Source of the DNA: Sphagnum magellanicum | Taxonomy: Eukaryota; Streptophyta; Sphagnopsida; Sphagnales; Sphagnaceae | Direction of reading: 5' to 3' | NCBI GenBank assembly: GCA_021904315.1 | Contig: CM038919.1 | Span: 9,548,001 to 9,612,000, forward strand | Length of the DNA: 64,000 nt | In this document: positions 36,621 through 47,175 of the stretch, piece after piece | How positions within the stretch are numbered: the stretch's first letter is position 1 | Layout of the letters: each line of letters opens with the position of its first letter | Made by a program: the position numbers and the translations under genes | Notes under the pieces: generated by a model | Seen by the model: the letters and a program-made list of their open reading frames with translations, nothing else | Told to the model about the DNA's origin: nothing | Databases searched by the model: none

Positions 36621-38991
36621 TTGCCTTCAAGCTCGCGAGATCTTCTTCTTTTTCTACTACTGCTGGAACAGGTGGGCTCTTGGAAGCAGCAGTACGACGG
36701 GTCTTGCTCTGGTGCGAAGGGAAGCGAGGACAAGGGTCAGGCTTCTCGACAGTATTATTGAGCTGCGGGAATTCTTCTTCTTCCGCAGCAACAAGAATTT
36801 GTAGAAACGATTCTGTGGGCAGGTACGTTCTTGGTGGTGGTGGGGCAGAAGAATCCCTCTTCTCCTCCACCTCCTCCATCGTCACCCCCTCTTCTTGTGG
36901 GTGGTCTTCTTCTTTACGTCATCTCTCTTGGGCTCCGTGGAGTTCCGTGAGATGGGTTTCTTCTTCTTCGAGAGAAATCAAAGAAGAAGAAGAAGAAGAT
37001 GAGATAGACCCATTGTCAGGAAGTTCAGAGAAAACACTGCTATCGACAAAACCCTCCACCACCTCCTCCTCTTCTTCTCAAGCTCCTTCTGCACAACCGG
37101 ATTGTGAGTACCATTTCAGCTACACTGAAATCCCGAGAGTCGCACCGATTGCATATCGAGAACAACCCCAGTTCTCACCATTTGGACCAGGTCCACCTGA
37201 CAATCCCTGGATAGAGAAACCAAGCAGAAGGAGTGCATTGCCAGAATTCAACTCCTTTGCTGGAGGACGATCATCATCTGGAGGGTTGAAAGCAGGAAGA
37301 AAAGCAGTGAAGACAAGAGAGGAGATTCTAGGAGAGCCTCTTACCAAGAGAGGAGTGAAAGATCTGGTCGAGCTTTGTGATAAAGAAAACCGACAGATCA
37401 ATCTTGGTATGTATATATGTACCCTTTTTGCTCCCATCTATCTACCAGCGCCCATTGCAGACCCACAAAGAAAATTTATCCTTGTCACAAAAGCAAGAAA
37501 ATCTTGGATGGGTACCCATGGAGCAGCAACAAACCCAACTGACTGACGGACTGATGCATGTTTGCTGCTGTCTGTTATGTGGTGTGGTGGTGGGGTTTAG
37601 GAAGAGATGGGTTGACACACAACATGCTGGATCTTGTGCACCAACACTGGCGGAGACGACGGGTCTGCAAGGTAACATGCAAAGGTGTTCCAACAGTCGA
37701 TATGGACAATGTGTGCAACAAGCTTGAGGTTTGTGCATTCTCTCTCCCTCTACCAGTGACAATTGTATATGAACTAGAACCACATACGGATCCTGGTTTC
37801 TCTCTCTCTCTCAAACGCACAAGAAGAGAAGAGTGCAGCAGTCATTGTAATGCACGGAAAAAGAAAAACCTGCTGCTTCACACTTCTCTGATGAGATAGT
37901 GGGTTTCTGGAGATGTGCCTATTTTGCTGAAGAAACTGGAATTTCTTTTTGAGAATCTTTTGAGGAAGAATTTTAGTTGTAGAGATGTCTGAGAGAGAGA
38001 GAGAGCTTTTGGGGTTTTTTGATGGTGCCAGGAGAAGACAGGAGGGCAGATAATTCATCGCAAAGGTGGTGTGGTGTACCTGTTCCGAGGTCGCCACTAT
38101 GATCACAAGAGCCGTCCTCAGATCAGGCTCATGCTTTGGAAACCACCACCGCCTATATATCCACCCCTTATTCGACGAGTGCCAGAGGGTCTCTTGCGAG
38201 AAGAAGTGGATGCAATGCGCAAGGCTGGTCATGATCTTCCTGCACTTTGTAGACTTGGTAAGCACTGGGAGCAAAATTGGGGTTTTGGATACCAGGTTTT
38301 TATGCAGTATCCATTCTTCAAGATCCTTAAACCCTAGATGGCAGATTTGCTGAGAAGGGGGGGGGAGTATGAGGGGGACTGCAGCAAAGAATGGAACGTA
38401 TTTGACACTTGTGAAGGATGTGCGCAATGCGATGAAGACTGATGAGCTTGTGAAGGTGGATTGCAAGGGAATGAACCCCAGCGACATGAAGAGAATTGGA
38501 GCGAAGCTCAAGGTCTCACATCCTTGCCACTGCTTTTGTGTGCCATGTGCTTTGAGTGGTCTTTCTCTGTCAATCTTTTGCAGCTAGGATTTCAATTCTG
38601 GAACTTGGAAGGATTTTGCTGAAGAAGAGGAGGAAACCATGATTTCCTTGTCTGCAACTGACTGATGAACTCTCTTCTGTGGCAGGAATTGGTCCCATGT
38701 GTGCTGCTTTCTTTTGACAAAGAATGTATCTTGATGTGGCGGGGTCAAAACCTGCAGTTGAACACTGATGACGATGAACAGGATGGATCCAGGAAACCAT
38801 CTGAAGTGCTTCTGTCGGAAGAAGGCAAAGAAATTTTGCATCAAGCTTTGTGCAAAGATGCTGACTTCATACTCAATTTTGAGGAAAGCAACAAAGCCCC
38901 GACAACTGATGCTGCTGCTGATTCCACACATGACACAAGCAGTGAGCTGCTACTAGGGCAAGTGATGAGTGTGAGCAATATTGACAGATAG
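36614..38991 (+). CDS. CAF1: CRS2-associated factor (CAF1/CAF2-type), chloroplast group II intron splicing factor
   Basis: Five exons, 36,614-37,406, 37,601-37,728, 38,032-38,257, 38,385-38,512 and 38,686-38,991, join with consistent phases to 526 residues. Residues 1-130 are rich in S, R and hydrophobics, as in an organelle transit peptide. An FSYTEIP motif and a proline-rich link follow. Two CRM RNA-binding domains come next: the first at about 241-331 with [21 protein letters not shown] and [13 protein letters not shown] then [10 protein letters not shown]; the second at about 362-446 with [33 protein letters not shown] and [10 protein letters not shown]. The RRRRVC and [10 protein letters not shown] blocks match the chloroplast CAF1/CAF2 class better than the mitochondrial CAFs. 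In angiosperms CAFs bind CRS2 to splice chloroplast group II introns. Whether this is CAF1 or CAF2 cannot be decided, and the symbol is only indicative. The start was chosen because earlier in-frame starts are non-ATG. Confidence 0.92.
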
Positions 38992-40487
38992 ACAGCATCA
39001 ATGAACCACAATTCATCTCAGGATATGAGTGATGACATCTCAGCAGCAAACTGAACTGCCATTGGTTAACTTGTGGAGCTTCAGCTACAAGATCTAGTGA
39101 ATCAGAAGTTGTGCATGGTATGTAGGGTTTAAGATTCATGGTTTAATAGGGTTCAAGGCTCACAGGGCACATGGTGCGTGAGTTGAGGTTCAGATTCCTC
39201 AGTCTCCACCCCCACAAATTGATCCACAAACATTATACCATCCTCCTTGTTCACCCTCCTCTTATGATTTCATCATCATTATTTAAATTCCTGATGTTCG
39301 ACTTGCTCACTTCACCAGGAATTCTAAGGTGCTTTAGACTCTCATATGTACCTCGGGTTGCAACAATTGGTTCATAGGTTGTGAGATTGCTGCCCAGCTG
39401 AGAATCCTCCAGTAGCAGCAGCAGCAGCGGAAGAGAGAACAGAAATCGAGAGCCTCTGATTCGAGACCCAAATTGGCTTTGGATTATAACACATAAATAT
39501 ACTAGAAGAAAATTTACTGTCTTTTGCTAAGAAAAAGTGTCTTTTGCAAGTCTTGTTTTATGCAATGAAAGGTATCATATGCAACTGAAATATTAGTTGA
39601 AATTTTTTTTTCTTCTAGTTAATTGATGTCTTTCTTGTTGAAAAGTTTCCTTCATGAAAGATCAGGCATCATGATTGTGTCAATGTTTATATAAAGCTTC
39701 TAAAACAAATGGATGCAAATGAACACCATTACTTGATGTCTTTGTTATGAATCGGACTGATTTATGTGCACTCCAGAAGTCTAAGTAAATTACCAATTTG
39801 AAGGGGCGAAGCGTCTTGCTTACCACTTTGATGGTTCAAAATTGATGTTGGTTATGACCAGTGTTGATGGTTCTTAGAATGAGGGATAGGCACCATTCGG
39901 CTATCAACCTGGGTATATATACCCACATACCCATTAGTTCTCAAAAATCTCAAAACAACTAATTTTGGTATATCATTGCAGCTCTCAAGAAAAAAGAGTC
40001 AAAGAACCGCTGGTGCTTTGCCAGTTCTTTTATTATGGAAGCTGTTGATTCTTTGAGGTTTTTGAAATGTGACCAGAATGGGGTGATGGTTCTTTGGCTG
40101 ATTCAGAAATGTTTTAAAGAACTGGAACCGGGCCAATTCATTAAAAATTCAAAGAGCTGCCCGACACTGGTTATGACTGAAGTCCTAAAATTACTGATGC
40201 AGCAGACCTGTCCAGTGTAACTAGTGAAGTGTTGCTGGTTTTGCTAACAAAATCTGCTGAGTTAGCTTAGCACCTGTGATCAGCCAGATAGCTGCAGTAG
40301 AGCTATGAGGTGCAGTGAGGCAGATTGACAAGCTGAAATTCAACATGCACACACATGATGATGCCATCACAGGACTCTACTTTGAATCCAGGAACATGCA
40401 CACAAGTTGAATCCAAAATTATAACTACTCTCACTAAGATTCCAAACATGCAGTCTAAGCTGAATAATTTTCCAACTCTAGTCAAAT
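38992..40487. other. Spacer downstream of the CAF gene
   Basis: No second gene is seen. The first few hundred bases probably hold the CAF 3' UTR. Short frames at 40,035-40,220 and elsewhere do not resemble any family I know. Confidence 0.5.
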
Positions 40488-40491
40488 CCAA

Positions 40492-40571
40492 CATGCATGC
40501 TACGGAAAATTCTAACATGCATGTTACAGAAAATTCCAACATGCATGTTACAGAATATTCCAACATGCATG
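40492..40571 (+). promoter_or_regulatory. Array of four RY (CATGCATG) elements, 24-bp period, upstream of the Em gene
   Basis: CATGCATG occurs at 40,492, 40,516, 40,540 and 40,564, exactly 24 bp apart. The central copies lie in the palindrome AACATGCATGTT. The repeat decays downstream into AATATTCCAACA units and a GA run. CATGCATG is the RY/Sph core bound by B3-domain factors of the ABI3/VP1/FUS3 class, which are known activators of Em genes. The array lies 580-660 bp upstream of the Em start and about 1.5 kb beyond the CAF stop. A regulatory role is inferred. A neutral tandem repeat that happens to contain CATGCATG is the alternative. Confidence 0.55.
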
Positions 40572-40640
40572 TAAAAGCTGAATATTCCAACACACACAGG
40601 CTGTTGAATATTCCAACACACATAAGCTGATGAATATTCC

Positions 40641-40643
<3 letters not shown>

Positions 40644-40678
<35 letters not shown>
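40644..40678. repeat. (AG)n microsatellite
   Basis: About 17 AG units directly behind the RY-containing repeat. GAGA tracts can bind plant BPC factors, but nothing here shows that they do. Confidence 0.9.
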
Positions 40679-40680
<2 letters not shown>

Positions 40681-41128
40681 CGCTGCCACCATGACTTGCC
40701 TGCTGCAGAGTTGTTGGAAGAATGGGTCAAGAATGGGCCACCCACATACCATTTAGAAAGTGTCTAAGAGCAGCTGGGAGTGTCTAAAAACAGACATGAC
40801 TACTAGAGGAGGAGCAAGCAATCCTAGAGCTAGTTGCAAGCAACAGTCACTTAATATACTTTGCTCTGCGACCAGCTAATTGATGAATTGATCACATGTG
40901 TGGCAGCGTGGTTTCTCTTTTCCTGGGCTTTCTTCTTGTGTGATCTCTGCAATCTCCAAATTCTTTGCAAGTAAGTTTCTCTGGAGAATAATAATAATTT
41001 AAGATGATGTTGTTGTTGTTGTTGTTGCAGAAATGTTGCAAGTTAGCCATGATTTGATCTGCACTGCAACTGATCCTGCTAGCTAGCTGAGTTCCTTTTC
41101 TTTTTTGTTTTTGTGATCAGATTCTCTG

Positions 41129-41135
41129 TATAAAA
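41129..41135 (+). promoter_or_regulatory. TATA box-like site of the Em gene
   Basis: TATAAAA lies 14 bp upstream of the first long-frame ATG (41,149). If it is the true TATA box, transcription would begin near 41,160 and translation would have to start at a later in-frame ATG (41,218 is next). Alternatively it lies in a 5' UTR behind an intron acceptor TGTGATCAG at 41,120, and the site is fortuitous. Confidence 0.4.
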
Positions 41136-41148
41136 CAGAACATGAATA

Positions 41149-42840
41149 ATGGGTCTTGATCAGAACTTAACCGTCTTGAATTCTTTCTTGAAGAATTTAA
41201 ATTCACTCTCAAAGCCCATGAGTTGCAGCTACATTCGATCCATTGCTGCAAGTTTTATGATATGCACTCCTCCTCCTCCTTTGAGTTTGTGTTCGAGATC
41301 ATCAGCTCCTCATGAGCTACGAGATTCAAGTAGAATGCTTTTTGATCAACCCATGATCAGGAAGAAGTTGCTCTTGAAGCAGCCGCATATCATTTTTTCC
41401 TTTGGGTCCATTGCTGGTGGTGGTGGCGGTGGTGTTGATCACAAAGTTTCTTCTCTTCCCACTGTGCAGACAGAGAGCGTGCTGGGATTAGGACGTGCAG
41501 CAGCAGCTGCAGCAAGCGTTAATAACCTTGGGAGCAGCAGAGTTGGCAGCTGCAAGAAGTTTGGATCTGCAGTTGTTGGAGCCAGGTGCTTTACAACAAC
41601 AATCATGGCAGAACCAAACAAAGAAAGGATCAAGGAGATCTTGGCTTCAAATCTGGACCCTGCGGAGAAGCTAAGGCTGATAGTGGAGGAACAGAGACTA
41701 GTCGACAAGGAGAATGTGCGTGAGGCAGTGGCGATGCTCAGCCCGGAGGAAAGGCAGGAGCTGGACCGAAGAGCTCGTGCCGGAGAAGTTGTCGTCCCTG
41801 GAGGCACTGGTGGCAAAAGCCTGGAAGCACAAATCCATCTTGCTGAAGGTGCAGATTGAGGCTTTTGTTTCTAGAGAAGCTAGTTCTCTCCCCAACTTTG
41901 TTACAACTGTTGGGTGCATTGCAGAACTGATCCTGAGCTTGATGGTTTATGAGCTGGTGGTGGGATTGCTTGTCAAGGTCGGGCTAAGGGTGGGAAGCAT
42001 CGAGCGGAGCATCTGGGGAAGGAGGGATATCAGGAGATGGGGAGGAAAGGAGGAGCAGCTGCGGGACTGTCAAGCACTGGGGAAGAAGCTGAAACTAGAG
42101 AGACGACACCTGCAGCTCAAGACACTGGTCCAGAACCCAACAAAGAGAAGATCAAGGAGATCTTGGCTTCAAATCTGGACCCTGCAGAGAAGCTCAGGCT
42201 GATAGTGGAAGGACAGAGACTAGTCGACAAGGAGAATGTACGTGAAGCTGTGGCCATGCTCACACCTGAAGAGACGGAAGAACTCGACAGGAGAGCTCGT
42301 GCTGGTGAGGTTGTTGTTCTTGGTGGCACTGGTGGCAAAAGCTTGGAAGCCCAAATCCACCTTGCTGAAGGTAAGAGAAAAAACGTACTCTTCTTCCTTG
42401 AGGCTTGCACTTTCTCAAGATCATTCGCCGATTACCCAATTGCCCCAGGATGTGCAATCTGACCTCAGTCCCATTTGGAAGTTCACTCAGCCTCCATAGC
42501 CTTCCTGTACTCTCTAGAGGCTCTCTAGATCAGCTTTCGATGTTTCAGGCAGCTAGCTGTCCGGAAAATGATGCTCAGCATTGCACGTGCAAATTGTTGT
42601 GCTTACAAAATTGCTAGTGCAGAGCTTGATGATCCTGGAGTTGGGGTTTTGGCTGGAGAAATGGTAACTTGATCAATGGGTTTGTGTGGGATGTTGATCT
42701 TGCTGTAAATTTCTTCTCAAAACTTAGGTCGGAGCAAAGGGGGAAAGCATCGAGCATCACAGTTGGGGAGAGAAGGTTATCAGGAGATGGGGAAGAAGGG
42801 AGGATTGTCAAGCACTGGGTCTGAATCACCTGAAGAATAG
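41149..42840 (+). CDS. EM: Tandemly duplicated Em-type (group 1 LEA, LEA_5) protein with organelle presequence
   Basis: Three exons, 41,149-41,848, 41,978-42,370 and 42,728-42,840, both introns phase 1, give 401 residues. Residues 1-152 look like a mitochondrial presequence, with many R/S/A, few acids and VGARCFTTT at the end, an R-x-F type cleavage site. Two Em units follow (about 156-286 and 287-401). Each has a charged helical segment ([20 protein letters not shown], then [13 protein letters not shown]), the Em core [18 protein letters not shown] then [12 protein letters not shown], and the hydrophilic motif [20 protein letters not shown]. Each unit is split by an intron at the same place, after HLAE in the glycine codon. 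Em proteins are disordered hydrophilic protectants accumulating in desiccating tissue under ABA and ABI3 control. The duplicated unit, the extra helical module and the presequence are unusual. The start could instead be ATG 41,218. The first donor (GTGCAG) is weak but required by the Em frame. Confidence 0.88.
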
Positions 42841-43651
42841 GGAGTGCCAATTGATGAGTCCAAATTCCAGACCAAAAGCTGAAGAAGTTCACAACAGCAA
42901 AAAAAAAGGGCCATGATCATATATATCTCACCTTCCAAGTTCAGAGCCTGATAGTCATGTCAAATGTATAAATTCAGATGCTGCAAAGCAAATACCCCAG
43001 TTCTAATATTACCTCTGAAGGCTCATGAGGATCATAGCCATTACCTCTTGGTCAATGGAGAAGTTTGCAGAGGTCATGATGGGAGTTGAGCTTGCCTGCC
43101 GTATGTGTGCATACACACAGTTTTGTAGGTTAACCTGCGCAGGGAACTTAGGAATGTGAGTAGCAGGAGTAAATGTGCAGAGGGAAAGAGATGATAGTAG
43201 TTAACACTGGCTGATTTTTGTGTTTTCTGTGTACACGCAAAAGTTGTGTAGATGACTTGGTTTGATGACAAAATCGGAGCTTGCATACATGTGTGTTTGG
43301 CAACAATGTTGTGAGTTCACATGCAGGATTATAGAGGAGGATTTGAGGTTTTGCAATGTCAAGTACCAAGGTCCATAGTAGAGAGAGTGTTGTCAAAAGT
43401 GGTTGATGATGGATCACATGTGGCAGCAAGCAATTTGCTCTCCTCTTTTTGGAGATGACCTGTTCATGAATGATCTTTGTTGTACACATTGTGGAATTTC
43501 TGCTCATATAACCGGTTTTGGATCCCCAGGGAGGGGCAAACAGTTTGGTGATCAATAGCGTCAATTTGAATTGCTCCATCAACTTCTACATTGGTGATGG
43601 TGCAATTGATGAGCAAGGTGGAAAATTATTAGCCTAAAGTTGCTTGTGACA

Positions 43652-43684
<33 letters not shown>

Positions 43685-44944
43685 ACTGTATTGGTGGAGG
43701 TCAAAGTCAGCTAGCTTTGATGCTTTGCAAAAGTTGTAAGTGGGTGGGTTGTTGAATCCTAACAGAAACCCAACTCTTGATGAATTTTTGGATGGTGATT
43801 GGTTATGTATGCAGGAATGCTAGCAATTTTGGTAGAGGAGCATGTCACTGGAAGCAAACAGCTTTGAATAAACTTGTTGAAAGGGCAATGAACAATCAAC
43901 CCTAATTATCTTGGAATCTGGAGGATAGGACTCAAATGAGGTCAGGGTTGTAGGAATCCTGATCTCTGGGTAAAGATTCAATATCACTCTGTTGCTTTGC
44001 TTTACTTGAAGATGCAACTAGGGTTCCCACACAACAGAAGTGACAGAAAAAGCTTTCGTGCTCTCAAAAAAACATGTGAACATCAATCACTTCTAGTTTA
44101 TGAGTGAGGTTAATAACATTCATAACATGATGAATTTCAATGTTATTTCCCCTTAAGAAGGAAGAGCAAGGCACTTATATATGCCTTCCCATATGCCTAC
44201 TTTTGTTTCTTCCCCCCATGCATAAAAGGTAATTCAAAGCCACCCATCCATTGAAGGATAAAAAACGTGTTGCAATATATTCCTTCTAAAACTCATAGCC
44301 CACATGAAAACATGGAAAATAACATCCATATTGTTTTCAATTTTTCTTTTGAAATATGTTGCACAAATCCTTAAACCATTGATCTTGTAGGTGCACCATG
44401 CCTTAAAAATGCCCAAATCTTGTATGAAAATGGAATTTTGTTTTCCCAAGTAATGTGTTTGAATTTGAATTTATCTTTTATTGAACTGATCATTACATCA
44501 AATTTTAAAAGTTAATTAATTTCAATGAACAATTTTTAGAATTTGATACAAAATTTTGCTCAAAACATATGTAAAATCTTATCTTGTTATGGGTATTTTT
44601 TGAGCTTAGAAATGTTAAAATACACATTATAAGAAATCATGGATTATTTGTTTGGAAAACTAGACAAAAAACCACTTGGTCATACTAGACAAGTCAATTT
44701 GAACATGTCCAATTTGATTGGTGATTTTTTTTACTAATCACATCAAACAAAAAAATTAAGTAACCAATTTTTTTTTATTAAAAAAAATCTAAGTTTCAAA
44801 TAATAATATGTAATTAAAAAATAAATAATAATTGTTTTCCTATCCATCAACCCATGACCTACCTACCTATCCACAACCCACTTAATTATTACACATTTAC
44901 ACACATGTACAATATATATATATGAATATATATATTCCACATAG
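42841..44944. other. Spacer downstream of the Em gene
   Basis: No gene recognised. A (GAAA)n run lies at about 43,654-43,684. From about 44,460 onward the DNA becomes AT-rich. Confidence 0.5.
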
Positions 44945-45022
44945 TATATGTTAGTAAAGGGGATTGAACTTTGATCTCCTTAGTTCTACACCAATGTCTT
45001 GATCATCAAACTACCACACCAT
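44945..45022 (-). mobile_element. tRNA-derived SINE-like head
   Basis: On the minus strand the segment starts GGTGTGGTAGTTTGATG, resembling a polymerase III A box, and about 45 nt later has AGTTCAATCCCC (plus 44,959-44,970), a near-perfect B box. It is too short and mismatched to be a functional tRNA. The A-box/B-box arrangement is typical of a tRNA-derived SINE 5' part. The 3' extent and any tail are not defined. Confidence 0.4.
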
Positions 45023-46306
45023 TTTGTAAAACAATATGATTTCAAATGTGTTTATCATGTTTCCTTGAATTTCAATGATTTTTTTTGTCAATGTGTATTA
45101 ATAGCATTTGAATTTCAATTTTTTTCATAAATAAGTAATTAGTAGATACCTAAGATGTATGACCTCTTTATATAAAATATAAGTATGAAGGTAGATATGT
45201 AAGTACATATAGGTGTGTACATAGACAAGTAGGTAAGTAGGTAGATAAGTAGCCTAATAAGCTTACTAACCAAATTAATATGGCCAATTTGACTAAGCAT
45301 GACCTTTTAGTATGACTAATTTGACTAAGCCATGGGCATTTTTATAAACCATTTAAAAAAAATTTCCTCTTAACTAAATGTACGATTTAACATTTGGTCA
45401 AAATGGTCATTTTAGTAAAAATAACCAACCAAAAAAACCATGTATTTTTCATGCCCCATGCCTTTAGTCAAATCAAACATCCTTTTGATCAATGTAAACA
45501 TTTTGGTCAAGTTGAATCTTTTGAAAAGTAGTGATTTCTTGTAGTGAAAGGCGATTTCTTGAACGTGAAGTAATGATGGCCCTTAATTTTATGTACTCCC
45601 GGTACTAATTGAACCTTGTTGAAGTAGAAGGTTCATTCTTTTTACATTTGAGTGTTATCAAGTTTGTCTTTTGCATTGGACATAGGATTATAAAAAGAAT
45701 TATGATTCCCCCTTGTTTGGAATTTGGATTCACATATCTTTGTTATGTAATCTTCATTTTTCAAGTTCATTATGACTCACAATGCAGAGGCAATATTAGT
45801 TGAACAATCTAGTCTAAATTCATTTTTTAGATTATGGAAGAAAATACATTCTTTTGTCATCTTGATTGAGAAGCTCAACAAATGTACTCATTGCTAATTG
45901 TTTTCTCATCCTCAATCAATCATTCATGAAGAACAAATTGCAAGATCAACTCACTACTCACCTTGACTCGTGTCTTAGAATATTTAATAAAAAAACTTCA
46001 CCTTGTCAAATTTCCATTATGATGAAACAATTGCATTGTGGAAAGAGGCGACAATGAGATATTGGGTAGATATGTGATGTTGATTTTAGTTTTGCTCATG
46101 CATTGACAAGTTTTGTATGGGTTGGGTGCAAGACCCCCTTGTTGAAGTGGGCAAGACCCTTTGTGAATTCTTTCGTCTTTTGGATGGGAAGGAGAGAACT
46201 TGAAGATTTTTTGGGTTCCCCCCATGTGTTTGCAATTATGTTCTCAATAAAATTCCTAATAGTGTGCCCAATGTGTTGTCAATGTTTTACTTTATTTTCT
46301 TCTATA
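45023..46306. other. AT-rich spacer
   Basis: No gene recognised. A GTAGGTA/AAGTAGG simple-sequence patch lies at 45,185-45,255. The DNA at 45,600-46,300 continues, after the Helitron, at 47,176. Confidence 0.5.
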
Positions 46307-47175
46307 CTAGTGGTAACCTTTGCCTGCAAGGCACAGACGGTTTTCAAGTGGTCGTAAGGTTATTTCAAACTTGGAACACCCACTAAGTCGGAGCTAAAAT
46401 AAAAGCTCGGCTAAAATATGGAGGAAGGAGGCATCCATCCATCCATCCACTCATTCATCCATTGATCTCAAGGTTGAGGGACCCTATAAACCTTATAAGA
46501 GACCTTACAAACCCAAACCCTCCCTTGTTAGTGTGCCTTATCTTCAATTTTTTCATCACTCCTTGAAACAAATATTTGCCGGAGAAAGAAAACCCCCAAA
46601 AGAAAAAGAAGGGCGCTTAGAGCAGTCGGAGGGCCCCATTTCTCAGTGTGAAAAAATATGTCTCCACCAACGGACCCCTCCCCGTCCGCCCCCCCCCCCA
46701 AAAGCAACGTCCTTTAGAGTCGGACGGGCTCGGCACCGAGCACACAGCAGTATTGTTTATTCTCTGTCCAATGGTCTCTCGCCTCCTCATCCACCGGTTC
46801 CCCCCCCCCAACGGTCCATCCCACCCCATGTGTAACTTCCCAGCTCACCACTTTTACCCCAACACGATACTTACCCTTGAAAAACATCATTCCACCCGTT
46901 CGATTCCCGATCCAACGCTCCTAACTCACTTTATCACATCTTTATTCCTCTCCCCCCAGGGTAACTTAAAGTAAGTTAAAGTAAGATAAAGACAGACGGA
47001 CTGACAGACTAAGGGAATTAATAGACGATGGTGACGACGCGATCGATGACTGGCGTGTGTCTCTCCGCCACCACGACCTGCAGCGCCAAAATTATACAGA
47101 GGCCGGTTCTGCCATAGAATGCTTTTGCAGCAGAATTGTCGTGTCACAGACAGACAAGCGAATTTATATATAAGA
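46307..47175 (-). mobile_element. Non-autonomous Helitron, copy 3 (869 bp)
   Basis: Read on the minus strand, the 5' end at 47,175 is A|TCTTATATATAAATTCGC followed by TTGTCTGTCTG, matching copies 1 and 2. The 3' end has a hairpin TGCCTTGCAGGCA (plus 46,321-46,333), 10 nt of spacer, then CTAG (plus 46,307-46,310) followed by T. Removal leaves an A^T host site. These are Helitron termini. The interior (46,530-47,110) is GC-rich, with CCCCCCCC runs and phrases unlike the AT-rich surroundings, so it probably carries captured host DNA. No intact gene is seen inside, and no Rep/helicase, so it must be mobilised in trans. Confidence 0.75.

Noticed and set aside
40303..40752. 149-residue minus-strand frame with CMLEFSVT repeats
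   Set aside because: Produced by the 24-bp RY repeat and the AG run being open in this frame. The regulatory reading fits better.
43148..43582. 144-residue minus-strand frame
   Set aside because: No recognisable domain, no splice or promoter context, composition typical of spacer.
46890..46915. GTTCGATTCCCG resembling a tRNA T-arm
   Set aside because: No matching acceptor, D or anticodon arms around it; inside Helitron cargo.
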